DNA of 36,581 nt. Source: Marinosulfonomonas sp. (GTDB taxonomy: Bacteria > Pseudomonadota > Alphaproteobacteria > Rhodobacterales > Rhodobacteraceae). The position numbers were made by a program, and so were the translations under genes. This document shows, one piece after another, positions 25,125 through 34,466 of this stretch; position 1 is the first letter of the stretch, and the number at the start of each line of letters is the position of its first letter. The notes beneath the pieces are model-generated. The model did no database searches, was not told the origin of the DNA, and saw nothing but the letters and a program-made list of their open reading frames with translations. The stretch is taken from assembly GCA_015488685.1 (NCBI GenBank), contig WFNH01000031.1, forward strand, positions 1 to 36,581. The letters run 5' to 3'.

Positions 25125-25670
25125 ATGACAGATTCCCCGATGTGGGTGTTCGGATACGGATCATTGATGTGGAATCCGGGGTTTGATTATATCGACAGGC
25201 AGATCGCGACGCTAAACGGTTATCACCGCTCGTTCTGTATGCGCTCGATCCACCACCGCGGCACAGATGCGCATCCGGGTCTTGTGCTGGCGCTGGATGC
25301 TTTGTCGGGGGCGTGTTGCGACGGACTGGCGTTGAAGGTGTCCGCAGACAAAGCTGAAAGCGTTCTGAACTATCTGCGTGAACGCGAGCTGATATCCTCG
25401 GCCTATGTCGAGGCGGTGCTGCCCGTCACCCTGCGGGACGGACGGCAGGTTCAGGCTGTGACCTATGTGGTGGATGCGGATCATGTGCAATATTGCGGTG
25501 GTCTTCCACTAGCAGAACAGGCAGGGATTATTGCGACAGCCGTTGGCGGGCGCGGGCCGAATGACGAATACCTGCACAACACCGCAGATCACCTGCACGA
25601 GTTGGGTATTTCGGATGATGATCTCGACTGGTTATCTGCGCGAGTGAAAACCCTGACAACCGTGCGCTAA
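25125..25670 (+). CDS. Gamma-glutamylcyclotransferase, ChaC-like
   Basis: 181 residues from the ATG at 25125 with AAGGA 9 nt before. WVFGYGSLMWNPGFDY (YGSLMW at 11-16) is the defining glycine-rich loop. HRGTDAHPGLVLALD and the LRERELISSAYVEAVLPV segment, which carries the catalytic glutamate region, follow. The protein ends with NDEYLHNTADHLHELGISD, also typical. ChaC enzymes cleave glutathione to 5-oxoproline and Cys-Gly in the cytosol. No chaA calcium transporter is adjacent. With gloB 6 kb away it adds to glutathione metabolism in this region, though they are separate transcripts. Confidence 0.94.
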   Translation: MTDSPMWVFGYGSLMWNPGFDYIDRQIATLNGYHRSFCMRSIHHRGTDAHPGLVLALDALSGACCDGLALKVSADKAESVLNYLRERELISSAYVEAVLPVTLRDGRQVQAVTYVVDADHVQYCGGLPLAEQAGIIATAVGGRGPNDEYLHNTADHLHELGISDDDLDWLSARVKTLTTVR

Positions 25671-25742
25671 ATTGCAGGTTGGCAACTTGGCCTCATCGCA
25701 CTATCGTGCATGAAAACAACAATCAGGTCAGGGAATGTCCAG

Positions 25743-26915
25743 ATGGACCAGCCAGATCAACAGGCCAAAGTACATTTCACCCAGCCGGTAAGCCAGTTTT
25801 TAACGATGCTTGCGGTTGTTGGTGCGGTGAGCTTCGGGGCCTATATGACATTTTCACGGGTCGAGGCTTTCTATGATGCCAACCCCGTTTTGAACGGACT
25901 TATCCTGACGGTGTTCGCCATCGGCGTGCTGGCCTGTTTTTGGCAGGTGCTGCAACTTGTGTCCTCGGTGAAGTGGATCGAAGGGTTCGCACTGAACCAG
26001 GATGATAGTGAAATGCCCAAGGCACCGCGCCTGCTGGCCCCATTGGCTGCGCTGCTTCGTACTCGTGGGGCGCGGATGCAGATCGGAGCGTCATCCTCGC
26101 GATCTATCCTTGATTCTGTTGCCACACGGATTGACGAAGCCCGTGATATTACCCGCTATATTGTTAACCTGTTGATCTTTTTGGGTCTGCTGGGCACGTT
26201 CTATGGGTTGGCCACAACCGTGCCTGCGCTGGTTGATACAATCCGGTCACTGGCCACTGACAACACAGGCGATGCAGCTACCGGCTTCACCCGATTGATG
26301 ACCGGGCTGGAAAAACAGCTGGGTGGTATGGGCACGGCATTCTCATCCTCCCTATTGGGTTTGGCAGGATCGCTGTTGGTGGGTCTGCTGGAGCTGTTTG
26401 CCAGCCATGGCCAGAACCGGTTTTATCGTGATCTGGAAGAATGGCTATCCACCATCACCCGCGTTGGATTCTCCGATGGCGAAGGCGGCGAGCAAAGCGT
26501 TGTTGCCGGTGTGCTGGATCACATGTCCGAACAAATGGAAACCATGCGCGAATTGTTTATCAAAAGCGATGCCGGTCGTGCTGTAATTGATGAAAAACTG
26601 GGCGCATTGGCGGGGTCGGTTGAACGGTTGACCGATCGTATGGCCAAGGATGCCAATGTGTCGGATTCACTGTTGAAGGTGTCCGAGGGGCAGGATGCTT
26701 TGGTGCAATTACTGGCCACACAGGCCGAAGAGGGCGCAAGCGGTGTCGATGCCGAAAGCCGGATGCGCTTGCGCTCGATCGATGTGCAATTACTGCGCGT
26801 GCTTGAGGAAATGTCGGCAGGTCGTCAGGAGGTCACCGCCGAATTGCGTGGTGAAATGGCCGCGCTGACGCAGGCGCTGCGCGACATCACCCCCAAAGGG
26901 CGGAGGCAGGGCTAA
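25743..26915 (+). CDS. MotA/TolQ/ExbB-type proton channel protein
   Basis: 390 residues from the ATG at 25743, preceded by an AGGGA site. An earlier ATG at 25710 has none. Membrane segments lie near residues 17-38, 50-72, 139-160 and 196-221. The last two hold the MotA/TolQ/ExbB core: FLGLLGTFYGLATTVPALVD and GMGTAFSSSLLGLAGSLLVG. A long soluble C-terminal part (about 222-390) is helical and faces the cytoplasm. It likely forms a pentameric proton channel with the next gene product, which has a MotB-like membrane Asp. The stop and next start overlap (TAATG). The process driven is unknown. Confidence 0.88.
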   Translation: MDQPDQQAKVHFTQPVSQFLTMLAVVGAVSFGAYMTFSRVEAFYDANPVLNGLILTVFAIGVLACFWQVLQLVSSVKWIEGFALNQDDSEMPKAPRLLAPLAALLRTRGARMQIGASSSRSILDSVATRIDEARDITRYIVNLLIFLGLLGTFYGLATTVPALVDTIRSLATDNTGDAATGFTRLMTGLEKQLGGMGTAFSSSLLGLAGSLLVGLLELFASHGQNRFYRDLEEWLSTITRVGFSDGEGGEQSVVAGVLDHMSEQMETMRELFIKSDAGRAVIDEKLGALAGSVERLTDRMAKDANVSDSLLKVSEGQDALVQLLATQAEEGASGVDAESRMRLRSIDVQLLRVLEEMSAGRQEVTAELRGEMAALTQALRDITPKGRRQG

Positions 26916-28726
26916 TGGCGCTTAGCCGTCGATCAGGACAACGGTTTCAGGCCTCGATCTGGCCGGGGTTCGTGGATGCGATGACGGCGCTTTTGCTGGT
27001 GCTGATGTTCGTGCTGACCATTTTCATGGTGATCCAGTTTTTCCTGCGCGAAACCATCACCGGGCAGGCCACCGAACTGGATGATCTGAATGCACAAATC
27101 GTCAGTCTGGCCGATTCTCTGGGGCTGGAGCGCCAGCGGGCAACCGCCCTCGAACAGGATGTGGCACGGTTGGACAGCACGCTTGAACAGGCCCGAAAGG
27201 ATGCCGATAGCCAATCGGCGCTGATTGCGACCCTGACCTCGCAGCGGGATGCGCAGGCGACGGAGCTGGAACAGCAGCGCGCTTCAATCACCAGTTTCGA
27301 GGCACAAGTGGCAACCCTATTGGCCGAACGCGATGCTGCCCGCAACGAAGGCGCCGCGCTGACCGCCGAACTGGATGCTGCCAAGGCAGAACAGGCCAAG
27401 CTGATTTCGGATCAGGAAGCCTTGAACCTGGCGCTGGCCACCGCGCGGGATGAGGTGGACGCACAGGCGGAAATTGCGCGTCTGGCAGCGGCTCGTAAAG
27501 AGGCGCTGGAAGCATTGATCGCTGATCTGCGCACCAAAAACGCCGGACAGGAATCTACCATAGCTCAGACACAGGCACAGCTGGAGGCCCAAGCCGCACG
27601 CCAGAATGAACTGGAAGCGCAATTAAGCGAGGCCGAGAAGGAAAAGCTGGCAGATGCAGCGGCAGCAGAAGCATTGCGCGAGCGTTTGAAAAATGCCGAT
27701 ACAGAATTGACGGCAATGACGCTGGCCCTTGAAAAAGAACGCAAGCGTGCCGAGGAAACTCTGACCCTTCTGGCCGCAGCCAAAGCCGCCAAAAGCGATC
27801 TGAACGCCAAACTGGCCGCTGCGGTTCTGGCGGCAAGCAATGTCAAGGGCACACAAGAAGAAATTCAGGCGCAATTGTCCAAGGCACTAGCCGAGAAACT
27901 GGCCGCCGAAGAGCGCGCCAAAGAACAGATGTCGGTGGCCGAGGAGCGGGCAATCCTGCTGATTTCGGCGCAAAATTCTTTGGCCGATCAGAAAGAACAA
28001 TCTGCCGAGGCGCAGCGCAAACTGGCCTTGCTGAATGCGCAGGTTGCCGAATTGCGCAAGCAATTGGCATCGCTGCAATCCCTGCTGGATCAATCGACGG
28101 CCAAGGATGTGCAGGCAAATGTCCAGATTCAAACCTTGGGAACACAGTTGAACACGGCTTTGGCCCGTGTCGCATCAGAAGAAAAGCGCCGCCGCGAGTT
28201 GGAAGAGGCCGAGCGTAAACGGCTGGAAGAAGAACGTGCCCGACTGGCGGCCGAGGCACAGGATCTGGAGCATTATAAATCCGAATTCTTTGGCCGGCTG
28301 CGGGATTTGCTGGCCACCCAAGAGGGCGTGCGGGTAGTCGGGGACCGCTTTGTGTTCTCGTCCGAGGTTCTGTTTGAACCGGCTTCGGCAGTCTTGTCTG
28401 CCGAGGGCAAGGCGCAGATTGCCAAGATTGCAGGGATTCTGCGTCAGGTTGCCGATAAAATACCGCCGGAAATAAACTGGATCGTTCGCGTTGACGGTCA
28501 CACCGATAATGTTCCGCTTTCAGGAACGGGGCGTTACCATGACAATTGGGAGCTAAGTCAGGGCCGCGCCCTGTCGGTTGTGCGTTATATGGTGGACCAG
28601 CTGGGCTTTCCGCCGAACCGTTTGGCCGCAAACGGGTTCGGGGAATATCAGCCGATCAATCCGGCCAATACACCCGAAGCCCGCGCCCAGAACCGGCGGA
28701 TCGAGTTGAAACTGACCGAGCGTTAG
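26915..28726 (+). CDS. MotB/OmpA-like protein with a very long periplasmic coiled coil
   Basis: 603 residues. The N-terminal segment IWPGFVDAMTALLLVLMFVL has one membrane helix (about 17-45) with Asp21 at the place of the proton-binding Asp of MotB/TolR. Residues about 50-460 are a nearly uninterrupted Ala/Glu/Gln/Leu-rich coiled coil. The C-terminal OmpA domain (about 465-603) has VLFEPASAVLSAEGK, VRVDGHTDNVPLSG, NWELSQGRALSVVRYM and a late AQNRRIELKL, the peptidoglycan-binding pattern. So it would link an inner-membrane motor to the cell wall over a long distance. Coupled to the channel gene by TAATG. It converges on clpA with only 6 bp between stops. Confidence 0.88.
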   Translation: MALSRRSGQRFQASIWPGFVDAMTALLLVLMFVLTIFMVIQFFLRETITGQATELDDLNAQIVSLADSLGLERQRATALEQDVARLDSTLEQARKDADSQSALIATLTSQRDAQATELEQQRASITSFEAQVATLLAERDAARNEGAALTAELDAAKAEQAKLISDQEALNLALATARDEVDAQAEIARLAAARKEALEALIADLRTKNAGQESTIAQTQAQLEAQAARQNELEAQLSEAEKEKLADAAAAEALRERLKNADTELTAMTLALEKERKRAEETLTLLAAAKAAKSDLNAKLAAAVLAASNVKGTQEEIQAQLSKALAEKLAAEERAKEQMSVAEERAILLISAQNSLADQKEQSAEAQRKLALLNAQVAELRKQLASLQSLLDQSTAKDVQANVQIQTLGTQLNTALARVASEEKRRRELEEAERKRLEEERARLAAEAQDLEHYKSEFFGRLRDLLATQEGVRVVGDRFVFSSEVLFEPASAVLSAEGKAQIAKIAGILRQVADKIPPEINWIVRVDGHTDNVPLSGTGRYHDNWELSQGRALSVVRYMVDQLGFPPNRLAANGFGEYQPINPANTPEARAQNRRIELKLTER

Positions 28727-28732
28727 GCCGGT

Positions 28733-31054
28733 CTATTCGGCGGTCAGCAACGGGGGTTTGTTGCCCGACAGGCGGGGTTTTCCAACTGGCAGGATTTCGA
28801 TATTCAGTTTGCCAGCCTTGACGCCAACCTTGACCAAACCGCCTTTCGCCAGTTTGCCGAACAACAGTTCTTCGGCCAGTGGCTTCTTGACGTGTTCCTG
28901 AATGACACGGGCCAACGGGCGGGCGCCCATCTTGTTGTCATACCCCTTGTCGCCCAGCCAGTCGGCCGCCGCTTTGGTCAGTTCGATCGAAACATTGCGG
29001 TCCATCAATTGTGCTTCCAGTTGCAGCACGAATTTTTCGACCACCTGCGCAATTACATCCTTGCCCAGCGGGGCAAAGCTGACCACCGCGTCCAGACGGT
29101 TGCGGAATTCCGGTGTGAAGGTGCGTTCAATCGCGGCGGTATCTTCTCCCTCGCGACGCTCACGGCCAAAGCCGATCGCCTCTTTCGCCATTTCGGATGC
29201 ACCGGCGTTGGTTGTCATGATCAGGATCACATTGCGAAAATCCACCGTGCGCCCGTTATGGTCGGTCAGTTTGCCGTGGTCCATCACTTGCAACAGGATG
29301 TTGTAAACATCCGGGTGCGCCTTTTCCATTTCGTCCAGCAGCAGAACGCAATGGGGGTGTTGGTCCACACCATCGGTCAGCATACCGCCCTGATCGAAGC
29401 CGACATAGCCCGGAGGCGCGCCGATCAGGCGTGAAACTGCGTGTTTTTCCATATATTCCGACATATCGAAACGCAGCATTTCCACGCCCAGAACATCGGC
29501 TAATTGTTTTGCAACCTCGGTCTTGCCCACACCTGTCGGGCCGGCGAACAGATAGTTGCCGATGGGTTTTTCCGGTTCACGCAGACCCGCACGGGACAGT
29601 TTGATGGCCGAGGCCAGCGCCTCGATCGCCGGATCCTGTCCGAACACCACGCGTTTCAGGGATTTCTCCAGATCGCGCAGGATTTCGGTGTCATCCTTGG
29701 AGACGTTTTTCGCCGGAATCCGCGCCAGTTTCGAAACGACGGCCTCGATTTCTTTCACGCCAATCGTCTTGCGCCGTTTGCTTTCGATCACCAGATGCTG
29801 CGCCGCACCGGCCTCGTCGATCACGTCGATGGCTTTGTCGGGCAGCTTGCGGTCGGTCATATAGCGGGCCGACAGTTCCACGGCGGTTTTGATCGCATCC
29901 ATCGTGTAACGGATGCCGTGGTGTTCCTCGAAATAGCTTTTCACGCCTTTCAGGATTTTGATCGTATCCTCGACAGAAGGCTCGTTCACGTCGATCTTCT
30001 GGAACCGGCGCGACAGGGCGCGGTCCTTTTCGAAATGCTGGCGGAATTCCTTGTAGGTGGTTGATCCCATGCAGCGCAGCTTGCCGCCCTGCAAGGCCGG
30101 TTTCAGCAGGTTAGAGGCATCCATCGCCCCGCCGGATGTGGCACCGGCACCGATGATGGTGTGGATTTCGTCGATGAATAGAACCGCGTTCTCGTGTTCT
30201 TCAAGTTCGGTCATCACCGCCTTTAGCCGTTCTTCGAAATCGCCACGGTAACGGGTGCCGGCCAGCAGCGCGCCCATATCAAGCGAATAGATCGTGGTGT
30301 GGGCCAGAACCTCGGGTGTTTCGCCATGCACGATTTTGCGCGCCAGACCTTCGGCAATCGCGGTTTTGCCAACGCCGGGGTCGCCCACCAGCAGCGGGTT
30401 GTTTTTGCGGCGGCGGCACAGCACCTGAATGCAACGCTCGACCTCGTGATTGCGGCCGATCAACGGATCAATATCGCCCTTGGCGGACTTTTCGTTCAGA
30501 TCGACGCAGTATTTTGACAGCGCGGTTTCTTTCTCGCCTTCGCCATCGATTTCAAACGCTTCTTCGCCGAATTCATCCGCGCCGGTCAGCGGGCGGGATT
30601 CGCTGAAATCCTCGTTCTTGGCCACGCCGTGGGCGATGAAATTCACCGCGTCATAGCGGGTCATCTCCTGTTCTTGCAAAAAGAACGCCGCATTGGATTC
30701 GCGTTCGGCAAAGATGGCAACCAGCACGTTGGCCCCCGTCACTTCGGTCCGGCCCGAGGATTGCACATGGATCGCCGCGCGCTGGATCACCCGCTGGAAG
30801 GCGGCCGTTGGAACCGCTTCAGAACCTTCGATCGTGGTTTCCAGCGTGGCCAGATCATCGTCGATGAATTCGATCAGGGATTTGCGCAATGCCTCAAGAT
30901 CGACATTGCAGGCCTGCATCACTTTGGCGGCGTCCGGTTCGTCAATCAGGGACAGCAACAGATGTTCCAGCGTCGCCAGTTCATGGCGGCGGGCATTGGC
31001 CAAGGCCAGTGCAGAATGGATTGCCTGTTCGAGGGTATTTGAAAATGACGGCAC
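28733..31054 (-). CDS. clpA: ATP-dependent Clp protease ATP-binding subunit ClpA
   Basis: 773 residues from a GTG at 31054 (CCG TCA follow), with AAGGA upstream. It is an AAA+ unfoldase that feeds proteins to ClpP. The N-terminal Clp_N domain covers about 1-145. The first AAA module has GDPGVGKT at 224-231 and [14 protein letters not shown]. The second has [16 protein letters not shown] and [22 protein letters not shown] is the IGF-type loop that docks on ClpP. It lacks the long middle domain of ClpB, which fixes the call. The adaptor gene clpS is not adjacent in this window. The 96-bp gap to gloB must hold its promoter. Confidence 0.97.
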   Translation of the reverse strand: MPSFSNTLEQAIHSALALANARRHELATLEHLLLSLIDEPDAAKVMQACNVDLEALRKSLIEFIDDDLATLETTIEGSEAVPTAAFQRVIQRAAIHVQSSGRTEVTGANVLVAIFAERESNAAFFLQEQEMTRYDAVNFIAHGVAKNEDFSESRPLTGADEFGEEAFEIDGEGEKETALSKYCVDLNEKSAKGDIDPLIGRNHEVERCIQVLCRRRKNNPLLVGDPGVGKTAIAEGLARKIVHGETPEVLAHTTIYSLDMGALLAGTRYRGDFEERLKAVMTELEEHENAVLFIDEIHTIIGAGATSGGAMDASNLLKPALQGGKLRCMGSTTYKEFRQHFEKDRALSRRFQKIDVNEPSVEDTIKILKGVKSYFEEHHGIRYTMDAIKTAVELSARYMTDRKLPDKAIDVIDEAGAAQHLVIESKRRKTIGVKEIEAVVSKLARIPAKNVSKDDTEILRDLEKSLKRVVFGQDPAIEALASAIKLSRAGLREPEKPIGNYLFAGPTGVGKTEVAKQLADVLGVEMLRFDMSEYMEKHAVSRLIGAPPGYVGFDQGGMLTDGVDQHPHCVLLLDEMEKAHPDVYNILLQVMDHGKLTDHNGRTVDFRNVILIMTTNAGASEMAKEAIGFGRERREGEDTAAIERTFTPEFRNRLDAVVSFAPLGKDVIAQVVEKFVLQLEAQLMDRNVSIELTKAAADWLGDKGYDNKMGARPLARVIQEHVKKPLAEELLFGKLAKGGLVKVGVKAGKLNIEILPVGKPRLSGNKPPLLTAE

Positions 31055-31150
31055 GCGCTTTGTTCCTTTGCAGTTCAGGCGGATGATCCACCTATGACCT
31101 GATATCCTTAAAGTTCGGTGTGATTGGCAGCAACTTCAAGTGCTTTTTGA

Positions 31151-31972
31151 TCACTCATAGGCACAATTGCATGGTTCTTCCGTGATATCAGGCATTTCTT
31201 TGCCTGTGAAATTATCTTTGCGGCGGCGAATCTCGGCAAATACTTCGGCATCAGTGGCTGATTCCATCCCCAGACGTTGCCGGATTTCGGGACTTTGGGG
31301 GCGCAAAAAGGGGTTTGTGGCCAACTCGTCGGTCAAAAGCGACGGTACGGTTGGCATCTTTTGCGCGCGGGCCTCGATGATTTGCAGGATGCGATCCTTT
31401 AGCGCCGCATTGCCTGGCTCGATCGTATAGGCGAATGTCGCGTTGGCAGCGGTGTATTCGTGGCCGGAATAGACAATTGTCATTTCGGGCAGGGCGGCGA
31501 TTTTCGACAGACTCTTCCACATCTGGTCCGGCGTGCCTTCGAACAGGCGACCACACCCCAGTGCCATCAGGCTGTCTCCGGTGAATACGGCACAGCTGCG
31601 GGGGAAGTGAAAGGCAAGGTGATTTTGGCAATGGCCGGAAACATCCAGCACGGCGCCCTCGTTTTCGCCGATTTTAATGGTGTCGCCCTCGCTTACGGCA
31701 ATATCCAGCGCGGGCAGGCGGTCGGCGTCAGCTTTGGCGCCAACCACCTTGGCCCCGTATTTCGTGCGCAGTTCTTCCACCCCGTCGATATGGTCATAAT
31801 GGTGATGGGTGATCAGGATATGCGTCAGGGTCCAGCCACGGCTTTCCAGCACCTCGATGATTGGCGCGGCTTCTGGCGCATCGACCAGCGCGGTTTCGCC
31901 GCTGTCCTTGTCGTGTAGCAGAAAGGCGTAGTTGTCTTCGCGGCAGGGGATGGTGGCGATTTGCAGAGACAT
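31151..31972 (-). CDS. gloB: Hydroxyacylglutathione hydrolase (glyoxalase II)
   Basis: 273 residues, slightly longer than the usual 250-258. It hydrolyses S-lactoylglutathione to D-lactate and glutathione. The metal motif is THHHYDHID with His56, His58, Asp60 and His61; further ligands are His114, Asp133 (TGDSLMALGCGRLFEG) and His171 (YSGHEYT). The segment normally reading GHT reads GHC here (Cys115), with the His ligand kept. The extra C-terminal tail ends TEEPCNCAYE with two cysteines. It diverges from the DUF938 gene over 88 bp. Confidence 0.95.
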   Translation of the reverse strand: MSLQIATIPCREDNYAFLLHDKDSGETALVDAPEAAPIIEVLESRGWTLTHILITHHHYDHIDGVEELRTKYGAKVVGAKADADRLPALDIAVSEGDTIKIGENEGAVLDVSGHCQNHLAFHFPRSCAVFTGDSLMALGCGRLFEGTPDQMWKSLSKIAALPEMTIVYSGHEYTAANATFAYTIEPGNAALKDRILQIIEARAQKMPTVPSLLTDELATNPFLRPQSPEIRQRLGMESATDAEVFAEIRRRKDNFTGKEMPDITEEPCNCAYE

Positions 31973-32060
31973 GGCGAGTCCTTTTGGTAATGTGTTCGCA
32001 CCACTCTTGCCGATTGCGCAGGTGGGCGCAATATTGGCTTATGAACAGGACAGGTGCAAA

Positions 32061-32717
32061 ATGACACAGCCCAAGCTGAAATTACCTGATACAGCGCCGA
32101 GCAGCCATGCTTTGCCTGACGGGCGGCTGTCTGCCCCTTCGGCCGAACGCAACGCCGCCCCGATATTCGAACGGCTGGCGGATTATGTGCCCGATTGCGG
32201 CATGGTGCTGGAGCTGGCCAGCGGCACGGGGCAGCATATTGCGGCGCTGGCCAGAATGTATCCGGATGTGGCGTGGCAACCCAGTGATGCGTCGGGTGAT
32301 CGGATGGACAGTATCACCGCATGGCGGGCGCATACGGGGGCGGGTAACCTGCGCGACCCTGTGTTGCTGGATGCCAGCGGGGTGTGGCCAAAATTGCCCG
32401 ATTTGCGGCTGGTCTATGTGGTCAACCTGTTCCACCTGATCCCGCAAAAGGACGCCGTGGCGGTGATCCGCGGCGCGGCGGGGGCACTGGCCGCTGGCGG
32501 GCATTTCTTTGTCTACGGACCGTTTCGAACCGATGGCGCCTTTCGCAGCGAAGGGGATGCCAAGTTCCACGCCAGCCTGAATGCGCAAAACCCGTTGATC
32601 GGCTATAAAGATCTGGAATGGATGGAGGCCGAACTGTGTGCCGCCGGTCTGTCCCTTGCTGCTGTTCACGAAATGCCCGCGAATAATCTGGTGATCGTGG
32701 CGCAGAGACCGGCCTAA
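32061..32717 (+). CDS. DUF938 family SAM-dependent methyltransferase
   Basis: 218 residues from the ATG at 32061. The start region has LSAPSAERNAAPIFERLADY, then SAM motif I VLELASGTGQHIAALA, WQPSDASGDRMDSI and LVYVVNLFHLIP. These fit the DUF938 family, predicted class I methyltransferases with an unknown substrate. The GHFFVYGPFRTDGAFRSEGD segment near residue 155 is a strong family mark, as is the late NNLVIVAQRP. It heads a plus-strand run with the FMN reductase and another methyltransferase. Confidence 0.9.
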   Translation: MTQPKLKLPDTAPSSHALPDGRLSAPSAERNAAPIFERLADYVPDCGMVLELASGTGQHIAALARMYPDVAWQPSDASGDRMDSITAWRAHTGAGNLRDPVLLDASGVWPKLPDLRLVYVVNLFHLIPQKDAVAVIRGAAGALAAGGHFFVYGPFRTDGAFRSEGDAKFHASLNAQNPLIGYKDLEWMEAELCAAGLSLAAVHEMPANNLVIVAQRPA

Positions 32718-32809
32718 AGTAAAATGCACAGATGCTGTGCGACAGCCGCCCTTGTGTGCATCCCTGTTTTGCCACATCCTGAGCGCCACAGGATAAGGAA
32801 CAACGCGAC

Positions 32810-33358
32810 ATGACACAGTTTAACCTTTTGGGAATATCGGGATCCTTGCGACAGGGATCCTTCAACCGCCACCTGATCCGCGAGGCCGGACGGTTGATGG
32901 AAGGTGCCACATTTACCGAAGCCGATATCGACCTGCCGCTGTATAACGGCGATGTCGAGGATACCGAGGGCATTCCCGCCAAGGTGCAGGTGCTGGCCGA
33001 CCAGATTGGCGCGGCTGATGCCGTGGTGATTTCCACACCGGAATACAATCAATCCTTTTCCGGCGTGCTGAAAAACGCGCTGGACTGGGTCAGCCGCACC
33101 GAAGGCGCGCCTTGGAAAGGCAAGCCGGTAGCGCTGATATCCGCTGCTGCCGGACGGGCAGGGGGCGCGCGGGCGCAATATGCGTTGCGGTTGGCGATGA
33201 CACCGTTTCGGCCACGGCTGTTGACGGGGCCGGAGGTGATGGTGGCAACGGCACAGGACCAGTTCACAAATGGAAAACTGGCCGAGGACGAAGTTTACGA
33301 GCGTTCCCTGAGGGTGTTGATGAAACTGCTAAAGGCCGAGGCCGCGCTGATCGCATAA
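32810..33358 (+). CDS. NAD(P)H-dependent FMN reductase-type flavoprotein
   Basis: 182 residues, preceded by an AAGGA site. [12 protein letters not shown] (GSLRQGSFN at 11-19) binds the FMN phosphate and [19 protein letters not shown] is the second flavin contact. [20 protein letters not shown] completes the flavodoxin-like fold of the chromate/quinone reductase group. It probably reduces quinones or metals with two electrons, protecting from oxidative stress; the real substrate is unknown. About 90 bp separates it from the DUF938 gene. Confidence 0.93.
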   Translation: MTQFNLLGISGSLRQGSFNRHLIREAGRLMEGATFTEADIDLPLYNGDVEDTEGIPAKVQVLADQIGAADAVVISTPEYNQSFSGVLKNALDWVSRTEGAPWKGKPVALISAAAGRAGGARAQYALRLAMTPFRPRLLTGPEVMVATAQDQFTNGKLAEDEVYERSLRVLMKLLKAEAALIA

Positions 33359-33422
33359 GCCGTGGCATTTTCGTGCAAATCGGCTATGGTCTGATCAACA
33401 ACACCAACACGAGTTCCCGCAT

Positions 33423-34169
33423 ATGCACCTTGATGTGCTTGACCTGAAGGCTTTTTATTACCGCTCGGCGCTGGGCCGTGCGGCGCAGCGGGCGGTGCGC
33501 GAGCGCGTGGTCGAACTGTGGCCCGAGGCCAAGGGGCAAACCGTTGTCGGTTTCGGCTTTGCCGTGCCATTGCTGCGCCCGTTTCTAAAGGATGCCCGCC
33601 GTGTGACCGGATTGATGCCGGGGCCGCAGGGGGTGATGGCCTGGCCTGTGGGGATGAAAAACGTCGCCGTTCTTAGCGAAGAAACCATGTGGCCGCTGGA
33701 AACCGGATCGGTGGACAAACTGGTGGTGATGCACGGGCTGGAAACCAGCGAACACCCGTGGGAGCTGCTACAGGAATGTTACCGCGTGCTGGGGCCGGGG
33801 GGGCGTGGGCTGTTTGTGGTGCCCAACCGCGTAGGGCTGTGGGCGCGTAGCGACCGCACGCCGTTCGGCTATGGCCACCCTTACAGTCTGAGTCAGCTCG
33901 AGGCGCAGTTGAAAAGCCACGGGTTGATCCCAGAACGCCACGTCGGCGCGCTCTATACCCCGCCGTCGCAAAAACGGTTCTGGCTGCGGACGGGGAATTT
34001 CTGGGAAAAGGCGGGGCGGCGGATTCCAACCATGGTGGCAGGCGGCGTGCTGCTGGTCGAGGTCAGCAAACAGATACCGGCCCCCAAACGCCCGGGGCTA
34101 AGCGAGGCGGTTCGTCGGCCCTTGCGAATACTGGAGGGGGTGCGGGCGCCCGAGGCAAAGCCGGTTTAG
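33423..34169 (+). CDS. Class I SAM-dependent methyltransferase, divergent
   Basis: 248 residues. The fold is suggested by [15 protein letters not shown] at the motif I position (a divergent glycine pattern), [40 protein letters not shown] and [20 protein letters not shown]. The C-terminal [20 protein letters not shown] is conserved in related proteins that I remember from near gloB in this group. Motif I lacks the usual GxGxG. Substrate unknown. Its TAG stop shares one base with a GTG that opens a doubtful short frame. Confidence 0.85.
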   Translation: MHLDVLDLKAFYYRSALGRAAQRAVRERVVELWPEAKGQTVVGFGFAVPLLRPFLKDARRVTGLMPGPQGVMAWPVGMKNVAVLSEETMWPLETGSVDKLVVMHGLETSEHPWELLQECYRVLGPGGRGLFVVPNRVGLWARSDRTPFGYGHPYSLSQLEAQLKSHGLIPERHVGALYTPPSQKRFWLRTGNFWEKAGRRIPTMVAGGVLLVEVSKQIPAPKRPGLSEAVRRPLRILEGVRAPEAKPV

Positions 34170-34426
34170 TGGGAGGTTTGATCGGCGTCTGGAAGGTGGA
34201 GTTGCAGGCCATCGCCACCGTGCACTCCGGCCGCCGCAGTATAGCGCCGGGTGTGGCTGTGGCGGGGGTGTTGGCGCTGTTGGGAGAGGACCTGCCGCCC
34301 GCATGGCTGTCGCCGCCGTCAGGGGTGAATTATGCGGTGGTTTTGATGGGGGAGAGTGGCCGCAGGATCGGGGTGGTGCATTTGGGGCAAGGTGTGGGGG
34401 ATGGGATGGTTTTTGGGGTAAATTAG
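34169..34426 (+). CDS. Doubtful short frame, 85 residues
   Basis: It would start at a GTG overlapping the methyltransferase stop (TAGTG). The codon third positions are mostly G/C, in keeping with neighbouring genes, and the product has LQAIATVHSGRRSIAPGVAV, VLALLGEDLPPAWLSPPSGV and NYAVVLMGESGRRIGVVHLG. No family is recognised. Its end lies 4 bp from the left boundary of the AT-rich cassette. It may be a real small gene, or the remainder of something cut by the cassette insertion. Confidence 0.35.
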   Translation: MGGLIGVWKVELQAIATVHSGRRSIAPGVAVAGVLALLGEDLPPAWLSPPSGVNYAVVLMGESGRRIGVVHLGQGVGDGMVFGVN

Positions 34427-34430
34427 AGAA

Positions 34431-34440
34431 AAGTGTTTGC
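34431..34440. repeat. Direct repeat, left copy (AAGTGTTTGC)
   Basis: This 10-mer recurs exactly at 35036-35045, so the two copies flank the immunity-like gene. It may mark the recombination boundary of the cassette. Confidence 0.5.
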
Positions 34441-34466
34441 TTCCACGCAACAAGTATATCCGTTTT

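Noticed and set aside
25743-28726. ZorA/ZorB-like defence pair (Zorya)
   Set aside because: The channel plus OmpA-type partner resembles ZorAB in plan, but no ZorC, ZorD or ZorE-like helicase or nuclease is adjacent and the neighbours are housekeeping genes.
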